Origin: Rhizobium sp. Root274
GTDB taxonomy: Bacteria > Pseudomonadota > Alphaproteobacteria > Rhizobiales > Rhizobiaceae
Direction of reading: 5' to 3'
Assembly (NCBI RefSeq): GCF_001429245.1
Contig: NZ_LMJE01000007.1
Location: 597,127 to 661,126 of the forward strand
Length of the DNA stretch: 64,000 nucleotides
Notes under the pieces: model-generated
Told to the model about the DNA's origin: nothing
What the model saw: the letters and a program-made list of their open reading frames with translations, nothing else
The model's database searches: none
In this document: positions 52,340-60,232 of the stretch, piece by piece
Position numbering within the stretch: position 1 is the first letter of the stretch
Layout of the letters: each line of letters begins with the position of its first letter
Position numbers and translations under genes: made by a program

Positions 52340-53164
52340 ATGCGTTTGCGCATTACCCATACCACCGAGTATCGCTATGACGACCCGGTGCAATATTCGC
52401 TGCAGCGGCTGCGCCTGACCCCGGTCACCGGACCGGGCCAGAAGGTTCTGGCCTGGGACATCGCCGTCGACGGCGCAACAATCGAGGCCGGTTTCAACGA
52501 CCAGTTCGGCAACCACACCCATCTCGTCTCCACCGAAGGCCCAAGCCGCAGCGTCCATATCGTCGCAAGCGGCGAGGTCGAGACGCAAGACCGGGCAGGC
52601 GTCTTTGGCCAGCATATCGGTTATGTCCCGCTCTGGCTCTATCTGCGCGAGACGCCGCTCACCAAACCGGGAAAGCTGACCCGCGAATTGATGCGCAGCC
52701 TTTCAGGCGAAAACGAACTGGCAAAAATGCACGACCTGATGGGCAAGCTGCATGCCGCCGTCGCCTACGAGACCGGCTCGACCGGCACCGAAACCACCGC
52801 TGAACAGGCGCTGGAAGCCGGGCGCGGCGTCTGCCAGGACCACGCCCATGTCTTCATCGCCGCCGCCCGGCTGTTGAACCTGCCGGCCCGTTATGTTTCG
52901 GGTTACCTGATGATGGACGACCGCATCGAGCAGACGGCGACCCATGCCTGGGCGGAGGTGCATCTGCCCGGCCTCGGCTGGGTCGGCTTCGACGCCGCCA
53001 ACAATCATTGTCCGGACACCCGCTATGTGCGTATCGCCACAGGTCTGTCCTATGTCGATGCGGCGCCCGTCTCCGGCCTGCGCATGGGACTTGCTGCCGA
53101 AGATCTGACAGTCAAGGTGGTGGTGGAAGACAAAGCGCAAAGCCAGAGCCAGTCGCAGAGCTGA
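52340..53164 (+). CDS. Transglutaminase-like cysteine peptidase family protein
   Basis: A 274-residue protein with an N-terminal beta domain (MRLRITHTTEYRYDDPVQ, residues 1-80) and a transglutaminase core with the complete triad Cys165 (GRGVCQDHAH), His202 (THAWAEVH) and Asp218 (GFDAANN). Family enzymes cut or form amide bonds. It ends in a Gln/Ser-rich tail. It lies 14 bases after the alpha-E gene and belongs to the same operon. The Anbu proteasome-like peptidase that often joins this operon is not in the window. Confidence 0.92.
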   Translation: MRLRITHTTEYRYDDPVQYSLQRLRLTPVTGPGQKVLAWDIAVDGATIEAGFNDQFGNHTHLVSTEGPSRSVHIVASGEVETQDRAGVFGQHIGYVPLWLYLRETPLTKPGKLTRELMRSLSGENELAKMHDLMGKLHAAVAYETGSTGTETTAEQALEAGRGVCQDHAHVFIAAARLLNLPARYVSGYLMMDDRIEQTATHAWAEVHLPGLGWVGFDAANNHCPDTRYVRIATGLSYVDAAPVSGLRMGLAAEDLTVKVVVEDKAQSQSQSQS

Positions 53165-53332
53165 TCGAGACGCGGCTCCACCGGGGAAACAGGCAGGCGG
53201 CACGATCCTCCGGATCGAACCGGGATCGCACCGGCTCTCCGGCGCAAGCCCGGCGCCATCCCCACATGCTTGAAGTCTGGGCTCTGTTGCACCAGCCCGC
53301 CGAACCCGGCCGGGCGCTTCCGAAGGCCGCCG

Positions 53333-53785
53333 ATGCTGTTTGGCAAATCCCTGTTCCAGTCCGTCGTCGACCGGCTTGCCGAGGAAGAGCCAGAGGAAGA
53401 CCTGCGTCCGCGCGAGCCGCACTTCCGCATTGACGGTCTTGGGGCAAGCTTTGCGCCGGAGCGGGTGTCTGTTGCACCGGAAGACGAGACCCGCAGGCGC
53501 GAGGCCTATCTCTTTCTGATGGGAGAGGAGCCCGAGGCGGAACCGCCTCCTGCACCGCCGGAGCCGACACCCCCGAACTGGCTGGGCCGGCTCTCGATCG
53601 ATGAGATCATCGCCGATCTCGCCATCACCCCGGCCGACGATCGGGAAACGCTAAACGAGAAGCGTCGCGCCTTTGCGCGCCTTAATCACCCCGACCGCAT
53701 TCATGCCGATTTCCGCGACCAGGCGACCACGCGCATGAAGATCGCCAACCTTCTGGTCGACGAGGCCCTGCTCCGCTGCCGCTGA
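53333..53785 (+). CDS. J-domain (DnaJ-like) protein
   Basis: A 150-residue protein whose C-terminal 65 residues form a J-domain: LSIDEIIADLAI, then RRAFARLNHPDRIHADF with the HPD motif, and TTRMKIANLLVDEAL. The N-terminal 85 residues are acidic and Pro-rich (PEAEPPPAPPEPTPP). It follows the transglutaminase gene on the same strand after 168 bases. It may recruit DnaK to an unknown client; link to the ATP-grasp operon is by position. Confidence 0.72.
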   Translation: MLFGKSLFQSVVDRLAEEEPEEDLRPREPHFRIDGLGASFAPERVSVAPEDETRRREAYLFLMGEEPEAEPPPAPPEPTPPNWLGRLSIDEIIADLAITPADDRETLNEKRRAFARLNHPDRIHADFRDQATTRMKIANLLVDEALLRCR

Positions 53786-53812
53786 TATAGACTGAAAACT
53801 GCCTGGGTGGGC

Positions 53813-54280
53813 TTAGTCGTAGAACCGCCTCAACAGCCGATTGACGCTGTCGCGTTCGGCCACCCCGCCCAGCTGGTCGAGCACCCATTTCTCGTGATCG
53901 TTCCAGATCGGCATCAGTTCCTGCAGATAATCGGCACCGGCCGGCGTCATGTAGAGCGACTGCACCCGGCGGTCCGTTTCGGACTTGCGCCGTTCGATGA
54001 AGCCCTTGTTCTCCAGCCCATCGACGATTGCGACGAAATTCGCCCTTTGAATGCCCAGAGCCTCGGCCACCTCGCTCTGCTTGGCGCCCTCGTTATGGGT
54101 GAGCAGCAACAAGACGGCAAAATCCGTCGGCCGCAGACCCTTCGATGAAAAAGCCTCGTTGAAATGCTGGAACACCGCCAGCTGAGCGCGCCTCAGCCGA
54201 TACCCGACCGCATCCTCCATCACGGAGAAGTCGAGCTTCAACGGGTTCGGTACAAATTCGTCATTCACCAGTTCCGGCAT
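53813..54280 (-). CDS. MarR family transcriptional regulator
   Basis: A 155-residue regulator: dimer helix VMEDAVGYRLRRAQLAVFQHF, winged helix LRPTDFAVLLLLTHNEGAKQ, recognition helix SEVAEALGIQRANFVAIVDGLE, wing ERRKSETDRRVQSLYMT. The ATG at 54280 gives MPELVNDEFVPNPLKLDF; a longer frame upstream is not typical. No obvious target operon adjoins it; the upstream 336 bases are gene-free. Confidence 0.88.
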   Translation of the reverse strand: MPELVNDEFVPNPLKLDFSVMEDAVGYRLRRAQLAVFQHFNEAFSSKGLRPTDFAVLLLLTHNEGAKQSEVAEALGIQRANFVAIVDGLENKGFIERRKSETDRRVQSLYMTPAGADYLQELMPIWNDHEKWVLDQLGGVAERDSVNRLLRRFYD

Positions 54281-54616
54281 TGCTTCGCCATTGTTTGCTG
54301 CCCCCGGCACCACCGTTTGTCGGCGGTTACCTCCAATTCTTGACGATCTTAACGGTAAAAAGTGACACCACAAGACGGCACGAGCCAAGACCGATCCGGA
54401 ATTCCCTGATTTTGATCATTATTCAGCCATTTTCCAGAATTTAGAGAGGTTTGGAGGGGCCATTTCTGGATATTTGACCGCTGAACGGCCATTTCCGAGA
54501 ATCACGAAGCCCGCTTCGCCAGAAAGGCGCCCCCTCCCGCTTTTTGCGATTGAAGGCCGCCGCCGACTACGCTATGACCGCTTTCGGAACGGGCGAGTCA
54601 ACCTCGCCCGTCGGAA
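54281..54616. other. 336-base gene-free region between marR-like gene and tRNA-Arg
   Basis: No gene. It should hold the MarR gene promoter (minus strand) and the tRNA promoter, for which TTGCGA (about 54544) and TACGCT (about 54568) are candidates. The hexamer CCATTT recurs at 54427, 54460 and 54489 in similar context (CCATTTTCCAGA, CCATTTCTGG, CCATTTCCGAGA). Confidence 0.5.
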
Positions 54617-54693
54617 GCACCCGTAGCTCAGCTGGATAGAGTGTTGGATTCCGATTCCAAAGGTCACAGGTTCGAATCCTGTCGGGTGCGCCA
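54617..54693 (+). tRNA. tRNA-Arg (anticodon CCG), CCA encoded
   Basis: A 77-base cloverleaf: acceptor GCACCCG/CGGGTGC, D arm GCTC...GAGT, anticodon stem TTGGA/TCCAA with loop TTCCGAT (anticodon CCG, reads CGG), T arm ACAGG-TTCGAAT-CCTGT, discriminator G and encoded CCA at 54691-54693. Confidence 0.97.
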
Positions 54694-54760
54694 TTCTCAA
54701 CAAATCCAAGACAATGGGTGTCGGAAGACATAGGCGTTTTTGTGGGGCCGGTCATCTTTA

Positions 54761-54787
54761 AGCGGATATCGCAGCGCGATACCCGCT
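54761..54787 (-). terminator. Hairpin downstream of the ABC-F gene
   Basis: On the minus-strand RNA the stem AGCGG-G-UAUCGC pairs with GCGAUA-U-CCGCU (one G-U), loop of three bases, followed by UUAAAGAU rather than a long U-tract. It lies nine bases after the ABC-F stop. Confidence 0.45.
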
Positions 54788-54795
54788 CATGGTAT

Positions 54796-56418
54796 TCACC
54801 CCCTCAGACCAGGCGCCTCATGCCCCGTGCGCTCGACATACTCAGTATAACCACCCCCATACTGGAACACGCCGTCCTGGGTGATCTCCAGCACGCGGTT
54901 CGAGAGCGCTGCCAGAAAATGGCGGTCGTGGCTGACGAAGAGCATGGTGCCTTCGAACTGTGACAGCGCCTTGATCAACATTTCCTTGGTGTCGAGGTCG
55001 AGGTGGTTCGTCGGCTCGTCGAGCACCAAGAGGTTCGGCGGGTCGAACAGCATGATCGCCATGACGAGGCGCGCCTTTTCGCCACCGGAGAGGACTCGCA
55101 CCCGCTTGTCGATATCATCGCCGGAAAAGCCGAAGCAGCCGGCAAGGGCGCGAAGCGGTGCCTGGCCGGCGCGCGGAAACGTCGTCTCCAGCATTTCGAA
55201 GATGGTCATCTCGCCGTCGAGCACATCCATCGCATGCTGGGCGAAATAGCCCATCTTGACGCTGGCGCCGATCGAGACCGTCCCTTCGTCCGGCTTTGAA
55301 TCTCCGGCAACGAGCTTCAGGAGCGTCGATTTTCCGGCGCCGTTGATGCCCATGATGCACCAGCGCTCCTTGCGGCGGACCATGAAATCGAAGCCGTCGT
55401 AAATCACCTTGTCGCCATAGCGCTTGGAGACATTCTTGACCGCCACCACGTCTTCGCCGGATCGTGGCGCCGGCTGGAATTCGAAGGCGACGACCTGGCG
55501 GCGTTTTGGCGGCTCGACGCGGTCGATCTTTTCCAGCTTCTTCACCCGGCTCTGCACCTGGGAGGCATGGGATGCCCGCGCCTTGAAACGTTCGATGAAC
55601 TTGATTTCCTTGGCCAGCATCGCCTGCTGCCGCTCGAACTGCGCCTGCTGCTGCTTCTCGTTCTGCGCCCGCTGGCCCTCGTAGAATTCGTAATCGCCGG
55701 AATAGCTGTTGAGCTGGCCGGCATCGATCTCGATGATCTTGTTGACGATGCGGTTCATGAACTCGCGGTCGTGCGAGGTCATCAGCAGCGCGCCCTCATA
55801 GCCTTTGAGGAACTGCTCGAGCCAGATCAGGCTTTCGAGATCGAGATGGTTCGACGGTTCGTCGAGCAGCATGACGTCGGGGCGCATCAGGAGAATGCGG
55901 GCCAGCGCCACGCGCATCTTCCAGCCGCCGGAGAGCGCGCCGACATCGCCGTCCATCATCGCCTCGGAAAAGGAGAGGCCGGCGAGAACTTCACGGGCTC
56001 GGCCGTCGAGCGCATAGCCGTCGAGCTCTTCGTAGCGCGCCTGAACCTCGCCGTAGCGCTCGATGATGGCGTCCATCTCGTCCATGCGATCGGGATCGAC
56101 CATCGCGGCTTCGAGTTCCCGCAGTTCGGCGGCCACTTCGCTGACCGGCCCTGCCCCATCCATCACTTCGGCCACCGCCGAGCGACCCGACATTTCGCCG
56201 ACATCCTGATTGAAATAGCCGATCGACACGCCCTTATCGACGGAGACCTGGCCCTCATCCGGCAGTTCATGTCCGATGATCATCCGGAAAAGCGAGGTCT
56301 TGCCCGCCCCGTTCGGACCGACCAGGCCGATCTTCTCGCCCCGATTGAGCGCGGCGGATGCCTCGATGAAGAGGATGCGGTGGCTGAGCTGCTTGGAAAT
56401 GTTTTCGATACGGATCAT
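54796..56418 (-). CDS. ABC-F family ATPase (YbiT/EttA-like)
   Basis: A 540-residue soluble protein with two ABC ATPase domains and no membrane part, so not a transporter. Walker A GPNGAGKTS and GINGAGKST; signatures LSGGW and LSGGEK; Walker B MLLDEPSNHLD and LVLDEPTNHLD; the linker (about residues 240-310) is rich in Gln/Lys/Arg (P-site tRNA interaction motif). ABC-F proteins act on the ribosome to restart stalled translation. Length and N-terminus IRIENISKQLSHRILF fit the YbiT group. Confidence 0.93.
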   Translation of the reverse strand: MIRIENISKQLSHRILFIEASAALNRGEKIGLVGPNGAGKTSLFRMIIGHELPDEGQVSVDKGVSIGYFNQDVGEMSGRSAVAEVMDGAGPVSEVAAELRELEAAMVDPDRMDEMDAIIERYGEVQARYEELDGYALDGRAREVLAGLSFSEAMMDGDVGALSGGWKMRVALARILLMRPDVMLLDEPSNHLDLESLIWLEQFLKGYEGALLMTSHDREFMNRIVNKIIEIDAGQLNSYSGDYEFYEGQRAQNEKQQQAQFERQQAMLAKEIKFIERFKARASHASQVQSRVKKLEKIDRVEPPKRRQVVAFEFQPAPRSGEDVVAVKNVSKRYGDKVIYDGFDFMVRRKERWCIMGINGAGKSTLLKLVAGDSKPDEGTVSIGASVKMGYFAQHAMDVLDGEMTIFEMLETTFPRAGQAPLRALAGCFGFSGDDIDKRVRVLSGGEKARLVMAIMLFDPPNLLVLDEPTNHLDLDTKEMLIKALSQFEGTMLFVSHDRHFLAALSNRVLEITQDGVFQYGGGYTEYVERTGHEAPGLRG

Positions 56419-56647
56419 GGGATGGGCGCCTGCTGGAATTCGGCGCCCTTATGGCATGGCAAGGGCCGATTGTCCCGCATTTGTTGCGTCGCACGCGATG
56501 GCTTTTGTCAGAGCCGCGCGAGCTGTCTGCTCCACGTCACCTGACGATCCGCAAGTCGAGATGCGTTTGATTGACACAGAGGAAAGCCGCCCATTGCCAG
56601 GAACGCTTGAACGGGCGAAAAGACCGCAACGGCTTGGGATATCGGAC

Positions 56648-57037
56648 ATGAGCGAAGACACCATCACCCTTTATGAAGCGATCGGCGGCGACGCGACGGT
56701 CCGCGCGCTCACAGACCGCTTTTATGAACTGATGGATACCCTCCCAGATGCTGCCCATTGCCGGGCGGTGCACCCGCCGGATCTCTCTGGCAGCGCGGAG
56801 AAATTCTACGAATATCTGACCGGCTATCTCGGCGGGCCGCCGATCTACATGGAAAAGCGCGGTCATCCCATGCTGCGGCGGCGCCATTTCGTCGCCGAGA
56901 TCGGGCCGGTGGAGCGCGACGAGTGGCTGCTCTGCTTCCGCCAGGCGATGGACGAGACGATCGAAAATCCGAAATTGCGGGAGATCATCTGGCCGCCGGT
57001 CGAAAAGCTCGCTTTTCACATGCAGAACAAGGAGTGA
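56648..57037 (+). CDS. Group II truncated haemoglobin
   Basis: A 129-residue 2-on-2 globin. LYEAIGGDATVRALTDRFYELM is the N-terminal helix; GGPPIYMEKRGHPMLRRRHF is diagnostic of group II, with proximal His80 in RRRH and the distal pocket Tyr in the B helix (FYELM). EIIWPPVEK near the end carries the G8 Trp. Such proteins bind oxygen or NO, or buffer redox stress. The start at 56648 gives MSEDTITLYEAIGG. Its stop overlaps the ribosome site (AAGGAG) of the following DUF423 gene, so the two form an operon. Confidence 0.92.
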   Translation: MSEDTITLYEAIGGDATVRALTDRFYELMDTLPDAAHCRAVHPPDLSGSAEKFYEYLTGYLGGPPIYMEKRGHPMLRRRHFVAEIGPVERDEWLLCFRQAMDETIENPKLREIIWPPVEKLAFHMQNKE

Positions 57038-57042
57038 AGTGG

Positions 57043-57405
57043 ATGGCCAACCGTGCAGAGACCCGCTGGTCGGCCCTGGGCGCCGGCCTGATCGGTGCAG
57101 CGGGCGTGGGTCTGGCGGCAGCAGCAAGCCATGCCGGCGGCGAAGCTCTGCTGCGTCCGGCATCGACCATCTGCCTTGCCCATGCACCGGCGCTTCTCGC
57201 ACTCTCACTCGCCGGGGACAAGATCAGGGCGGCAGGCCTTGTAGCACTTGGCATGATCATCGGAACGCTGCTGTTTTCGGGCGATCTCGTCGCCCGTCAT
57301 TTCCTCGGCAGCGGATTGTTTCCCATGGCCGCACCCACAGGAGGTCTGACCCTGATCGCCTCATGGCTGCTGTTGGCCGGCGGAGCGGCACTGCGCCGCC
57401 CATGA
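57043..57405 (+). CDS. DUF423 family membrane protein
   Basis: A 120-residue protein with four hydrophobic helices (GAGLIGAAGVGLAAAASHAG, APALLALSL, AAGLVALGMIIGTLLFSGDL, GGLTLIASWLLLAGGAAL). The pattern LFSGDLVARHFLG...FPMAAPTGGLTLIASW is that of DUF423 (YgdD). No function is known. It follows the haemoglobin gene by five bases. Confidence 0.85.
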   Translation: MANRAETRWSALGAGLIGAAGVGLAAAASHAGGEALLRPASTICLAHAPALLALSLAGDKIRAAGLVALGMIIGTLLFSGDLVARHFLGSGLFPMAAPTGGLTLIASWLLLAGGAALRRP

Positions 57406-57451
57406 AGGTCCAGCAGAAGATCAGGGCGGGGCGCTAACGCCGCGAAATAAC

Positions 57452-57838
57452 TCAGTGAGATACGGCGCTCAAAGGTGTGCCGCCGAACATCAGGAGATTT
57501 CCGTGCGGATCGCGCACATGGAAGCGCATTTCGCCGCCGCAGGTGTCAGACGGGCGGATCGCCTCGATCCCGCGATCACAGAAGTCACGGTAGATCTCGC
57601 CAGGGGCGTTGGCGCGGAAGAAGACGGAACTGTTCTGGCACTGGAGCGGATCGTCACTCAGCCAGAAATGCAGTTCCATGCCGCCGCGCCGGACAACGAG
57701 ATAATCGAGCCCATCCAGACCGACATCCTCGAAGCCGAGCGTATCGACGTAAAAGTTTCGTGTTTCCGAAAAATTCAAGGAAGGCAGGATCGGCACGGCG
57801 TTGAGGATCGACCTCGCTGCGGGTTGCTGTGCATTCAT
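57452..57838 (-). CDS. VOC (glyoxalase/bleomycin resistance-like) protein
   Basis: A 128-residue vicinal oxygen chelate protein, made of two babbb units: VPILPSLNFSETRNFYVDTLGF, then YLVVRRGGMELHFWLSDD; and SSVFFRANAPGEIYRDFCDRG, then MRFHVRDPHGNLLMFGG. The layout is that of bleomycin-resistance-like proteins; the substrate is unknown. It stands alone, convergent with the DUF423 gene. Confidence 0.85.
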   Translation of the reverse strand: MNAQQPAARSILNAVPILPSLNFSETRNFYVDTLGFEDVGLDGLDYLVVRRGGMELHFWLSDDPLQCQNSSVFFRANAPGEIYRDFCDRGIEAIRPSDTCGGEMRFHVRDPHGNLLMFGGTPLSAVSH

Positions 57839-57884
57839 GCGGCAAGTTCCTCTTCTTCCCGCATGTAACCGACAAACGAAACGA

Positions 57885-58151
57885 CTACGACTTGGCGTTG
57901 GCGTTCCGCTGCCATCGCGGCGCGGGAAATTCGATGACGAGGGCGGGGGCCCGGTTCACTGCTGCGTACATGGTAGCGGATTTTCGTTCATGCAAGAGCG
58001 GCAAAGTGATGATTTCGCATTTCATCACTTCACTTTCTGGCAAGCGTTGCAACATTGCCTCGGCAAGCTCTGGCAGAAGCCCCTCGCCGCGCTGACGCGC
58101 AAGCTCGTGGAACGAGCCGATCGCGCCCTTGTCGAAATCGTCCCTGCTCAT
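57885..58151 (-). CDS. Hypothetical protein (88 aa) coupled to DUF2325 gene
   Basis: An 88-residue protein with an acidic helical first half (HELARQRGEGLLPELAEAMLQRLPE) and a basic tail ending FPAPRWQRNANAKS. No family recognised. The ATG overlaps the DUF2325 stop by four bases, the main evidence that it is real. The tail after residue 60 could be untypical translation. Confidence 0.5.
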   Translation of the reverse strand: MSRDDFDKGAIGSFHELARQRGEGLLPELAEAMLQRLPESEVMKCEIITLPLLHERKSATMYAAVNRAPALVIEFPAPRWQRNANAKS

Positions 58152-58543
58152 CCGTTCGAATTCCTTTCATTGAGTGTCTGCAATGCGCGCTCAAGACTGG
58201 ATTTCGAGCCGTTTCGCAGCGGAATGAAAGTCTTGCCGAACTTCTTGCAACCGCTCTTCACGCGCAAACACGCATCGTGACTGATACAGTCGATCGGGCA
58301 GAAGACGCAGTCGACGGAGGGCAACACCGTGTCGATCCGCGATACCGCTTCACGTAAACCCCCGTCATGGTGAATTAGTTCCGCACCAAAATTATTCGCG
58401 ATCTGGCGAAGGTGCGCCACCTGGCAATCACGTCCGCCGACATAGAGGAAACTCTTGACGTCGGGCTGCTGACGCTGTGCCTGTTGGGTGCTGGCAACGG
58501 CACTCGAAGGCTTCTGTTGCGCACGCTTATTCTTTTTCGCCAT
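58148..58543 (-). CDS. DUF2325 domain protein, Cys-rich
   Basis: A 131-residue protein. After a basic tail (MAKKNKRAQQKPSSAV) comes DUF2325 from residue 30: FLYVGGRDCQVAHLRQIANNFG, IHHDGG, then a Cys-rich stretch with Cys79, Cys82, Cys86, Cys92 and Cys99, and FGKTFIPLRNGSKSSLERAL. DUF2325 members occur beside nitrogen-fixation and anaerobic genes and have no known function; the cysteines could hold metal. The start is set at MAKKNK (58543) with GGGAGA upstream; longer starts at 58615 or 58606 are possible. It is divergent from preT with an FNR/FixK-like box between. Confidence 0.75.
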   Translation of the reverse strand: MAKKNKRAQQKPSSAVASTQQAQRQQPDVKSFLYVGGRDCQVAHLRQIANNFGAELIHHDGGLREAVSRIDTVLPSVDCVFCPIDCISHDACLRVKSGCKKFGKTFIPLRNGSKSSLERALQTLNERNSNG

Positions 58544-58713
58544 GATGCCCTGTCTCCCTGAACGGCCGTCGCTGGACTCGGTCGTTTCCGCCGATCCGTT
58601 AGCCATACAAAACATGACAAAGGGAGTAAAGTATTAAGTGGAACCGACTTCTCATGTTTTCACCGAACAAGAGCGGCGTTGAACCGGCCATCAGCCTGCG
58701 CCTCGCCACTTCA

Positions 58714-58729
58714 TTTGACATCAGTCAAA
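58714..58729. promoter_or_regulatory. FNR/FixK-like box
   Basis: TTTGAC-ATCA-GTCAAA is a perfect dyad containing TTGA-N6-TCAA, the core of FNR/FixK/Nnr sites (usual form TTGAT-N4-ATCAA). It lies between the divergent DUF2325 and preT genes. Assuming -41.5 placement, it would fit a start site for either gene. Confidence 0.55.
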
Positions 58730-58844
58730 ACCCAGCATTTCCGGGATTTTCCCGGCGTCGGAAGTAAATTTTTACCGTTTGATAAAAGTTTGAACCTGGA
58801 TTACGCTTCACTGCATCGCTTCGAATATAAAAGAGGGAACTGCG

Positions 58845-60206
58845 ATGCGAAGACTGGAACCGGGCCTGAAGGCCGGGCGGCTTGACGCTGCCGATTATGC
58901 GAAGAATTTCTCCGACCTGCATCCCCGCCTGGGCGAGCACGAGGCGCTTGTCGCCTCCGATCGTTGCTACTTCTGTTACGACGCGCCGTGCATGACGGCC
59001 TGTCCCACCGCCATCGATATCCCGATGTTCATCCGGCAGATATCGACTGGCAATCCGCTCGGCGCCGCCAAGACCATCTTCGACCAGAACATCCTCGGCG
59101 GCATGTGCGCTCGCGTCTGTCCCACCGAAACGCTCTGCGAAGAAGCCTGTGTGCGCAACACGGCCGAGGAACGCCCCGTCGAAATCGGCCGCCTGCAACG
59201 CTACGCCACCGACATCGCCATCGATGAAGGCCGTCAGTTCTATCGCCCGGCAGCCTCGAGCGGCAAAACGGTCGGCATCGTCGGTGCCGGCCCCGCCGGT
59301 CTTGCCGCCGCCCATCGCCTTGCCCTGCATGGCCACCAGATCACCATCTACGAAGCCAAGGAAAAGGCCGGCGGCCTCAATGAATACGGCATCGCCGCCT
59401 ACAAGACCCCCAATGATTTTGCCCAGAAGGAAGTCGACTACATCCTATCACTCGGCAATATCGACGTGCTGGACGGCCAGGAAATGGGCGTCGATTTCAA
59501 GCTCGCCGACCTCCAGGCCAAGCATGATGCCGTCTTCATCGGCGCCGGTCTCGGCAACGTCAATGGACTGAACATTCCGGGTGCCGGCATCAACGGCGTG
59601 CTCGATGCGGTCGAATTCATCGCCCATCTGCGCCAGGCGGATAGCAAAGCCGACGTTCCTGTCGGCCGTGACGTCGTCGTCATCGGCGGCGGCATGACCG
59701 CAATCGATGCCGCCGTCCAGGCGAAGCTGCTGGGCGCCGAGAACGTCACGATCTGCTACCGCCGCGGCAAGGAGCACATGAACGCCTCGGACTTCGAACA
59801 GGATCTCGCGACCTCGAAAGGCGTCCACATCCGCCATTGGCTGCAGCCGAAGGAGGTGGCCCATCACAGCGGCCACTGTTCGGCGATCACCTTCGAATAC
59901 ACCCATCTCGAAAACGGCATGATGAAGGGTACTGGCCACACGACCGAGATCAAGGCGGATCAGATTTTGGTCGCGATCGGCCAGAAGCTCGACGCCCAGG
60001 GTCTGGATGGTCTGAAGATCGAAGGCGGCAAGATCGCCATCGATGCCGAGGGCCGCACCTCGATTCCCGGTGTCTGGGCCGGCGGCGACTGCGCCTTCGG
60101 TGGTCAGGACCTGACGGTCTCTGCCGTCGCCATGGGCCGTGACGCGGCCGAAAGCATCAACCGCTCTCTCGCCGTTCAGACGGCGGGCGCAACAGCCGTC
60201 GCATGA
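58845..60206 (+). CDS. preT: NAD-dependent dihydropyrimidine dehydrogenase subunit PreT
   Basis: A 453-residue iron-sulfur flavoprotein that passes electrons from NADH to PreA. The N-terminus holds two [4Fe-4S] sets (CYFCYDAPCMTACPT and GGMCARVCPTETLCEEACV), then FAD motif GIVGAGPAGLAAAH and a second NAD motif VVIGGGMTAIDAA. The ending GVWAGGDCAFGGQDLTVSA closes the FAD domain. AGAGGG eight bases upstream supports the ATG. It forms an operon with preA, 26 bases downstream. Confidence 0.94.
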   Translation: MRRLEPGLKAGRLDAADYAKNFSDLHPRLGEHEALVASDRCYFCYDAPCMTACPTAIDIPMFIRQISTGNPLGAAKTIFDQNILGGMCARVCPTETLCEEACVRNTAEERPVEIGRLQRYATDIAIDEGRQFYRPAASSGKTVGIVGAGPAGLAAAHRLALHGHQITIYEAKEKAGGLNEYGIAAYKTPNDFAQKEVDYILSLGNIDVLDGQEMGVDFKLADLQAKHDAVFIGAGLGNVNGLNIPGAGINGVLDAVEFIAHLRQADSKADVPVGRDVVVIGGGMTAIDAAVQAKLLGAENVTICYRRGKEHMNASDFEQDLATSKGVHIRHWLQPKEVAHHSGHCSAITFEYTHLENGMMKGTGHTTEIKADQILVAIGQKLDAQGLDGLKIEGGKIAIDAEGRTSIPGVWAGGDCAFGGQDLTVSAVAMGRDAAESINRSLAVQTAGATAVA

Positions 60207-60232
60207 CGCACGCTCTCGAGAGGATTTGAACA

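Noticed and set aside
54617..54693. tRNA-Arg as an attachment site for a genomic island
   Set aside because: No integrase and no repeat of the tRNA 3' end was seen within the window, and the genes on both sides look like ordinary chromosome.
54567..54755. Minus-strand open frame of 62 codons covering the tRNA, with a translation containing [16 protein letters not shown]
   Set aside because: This is the well-known false protein produced by translating the antisense of a tRNA gene.
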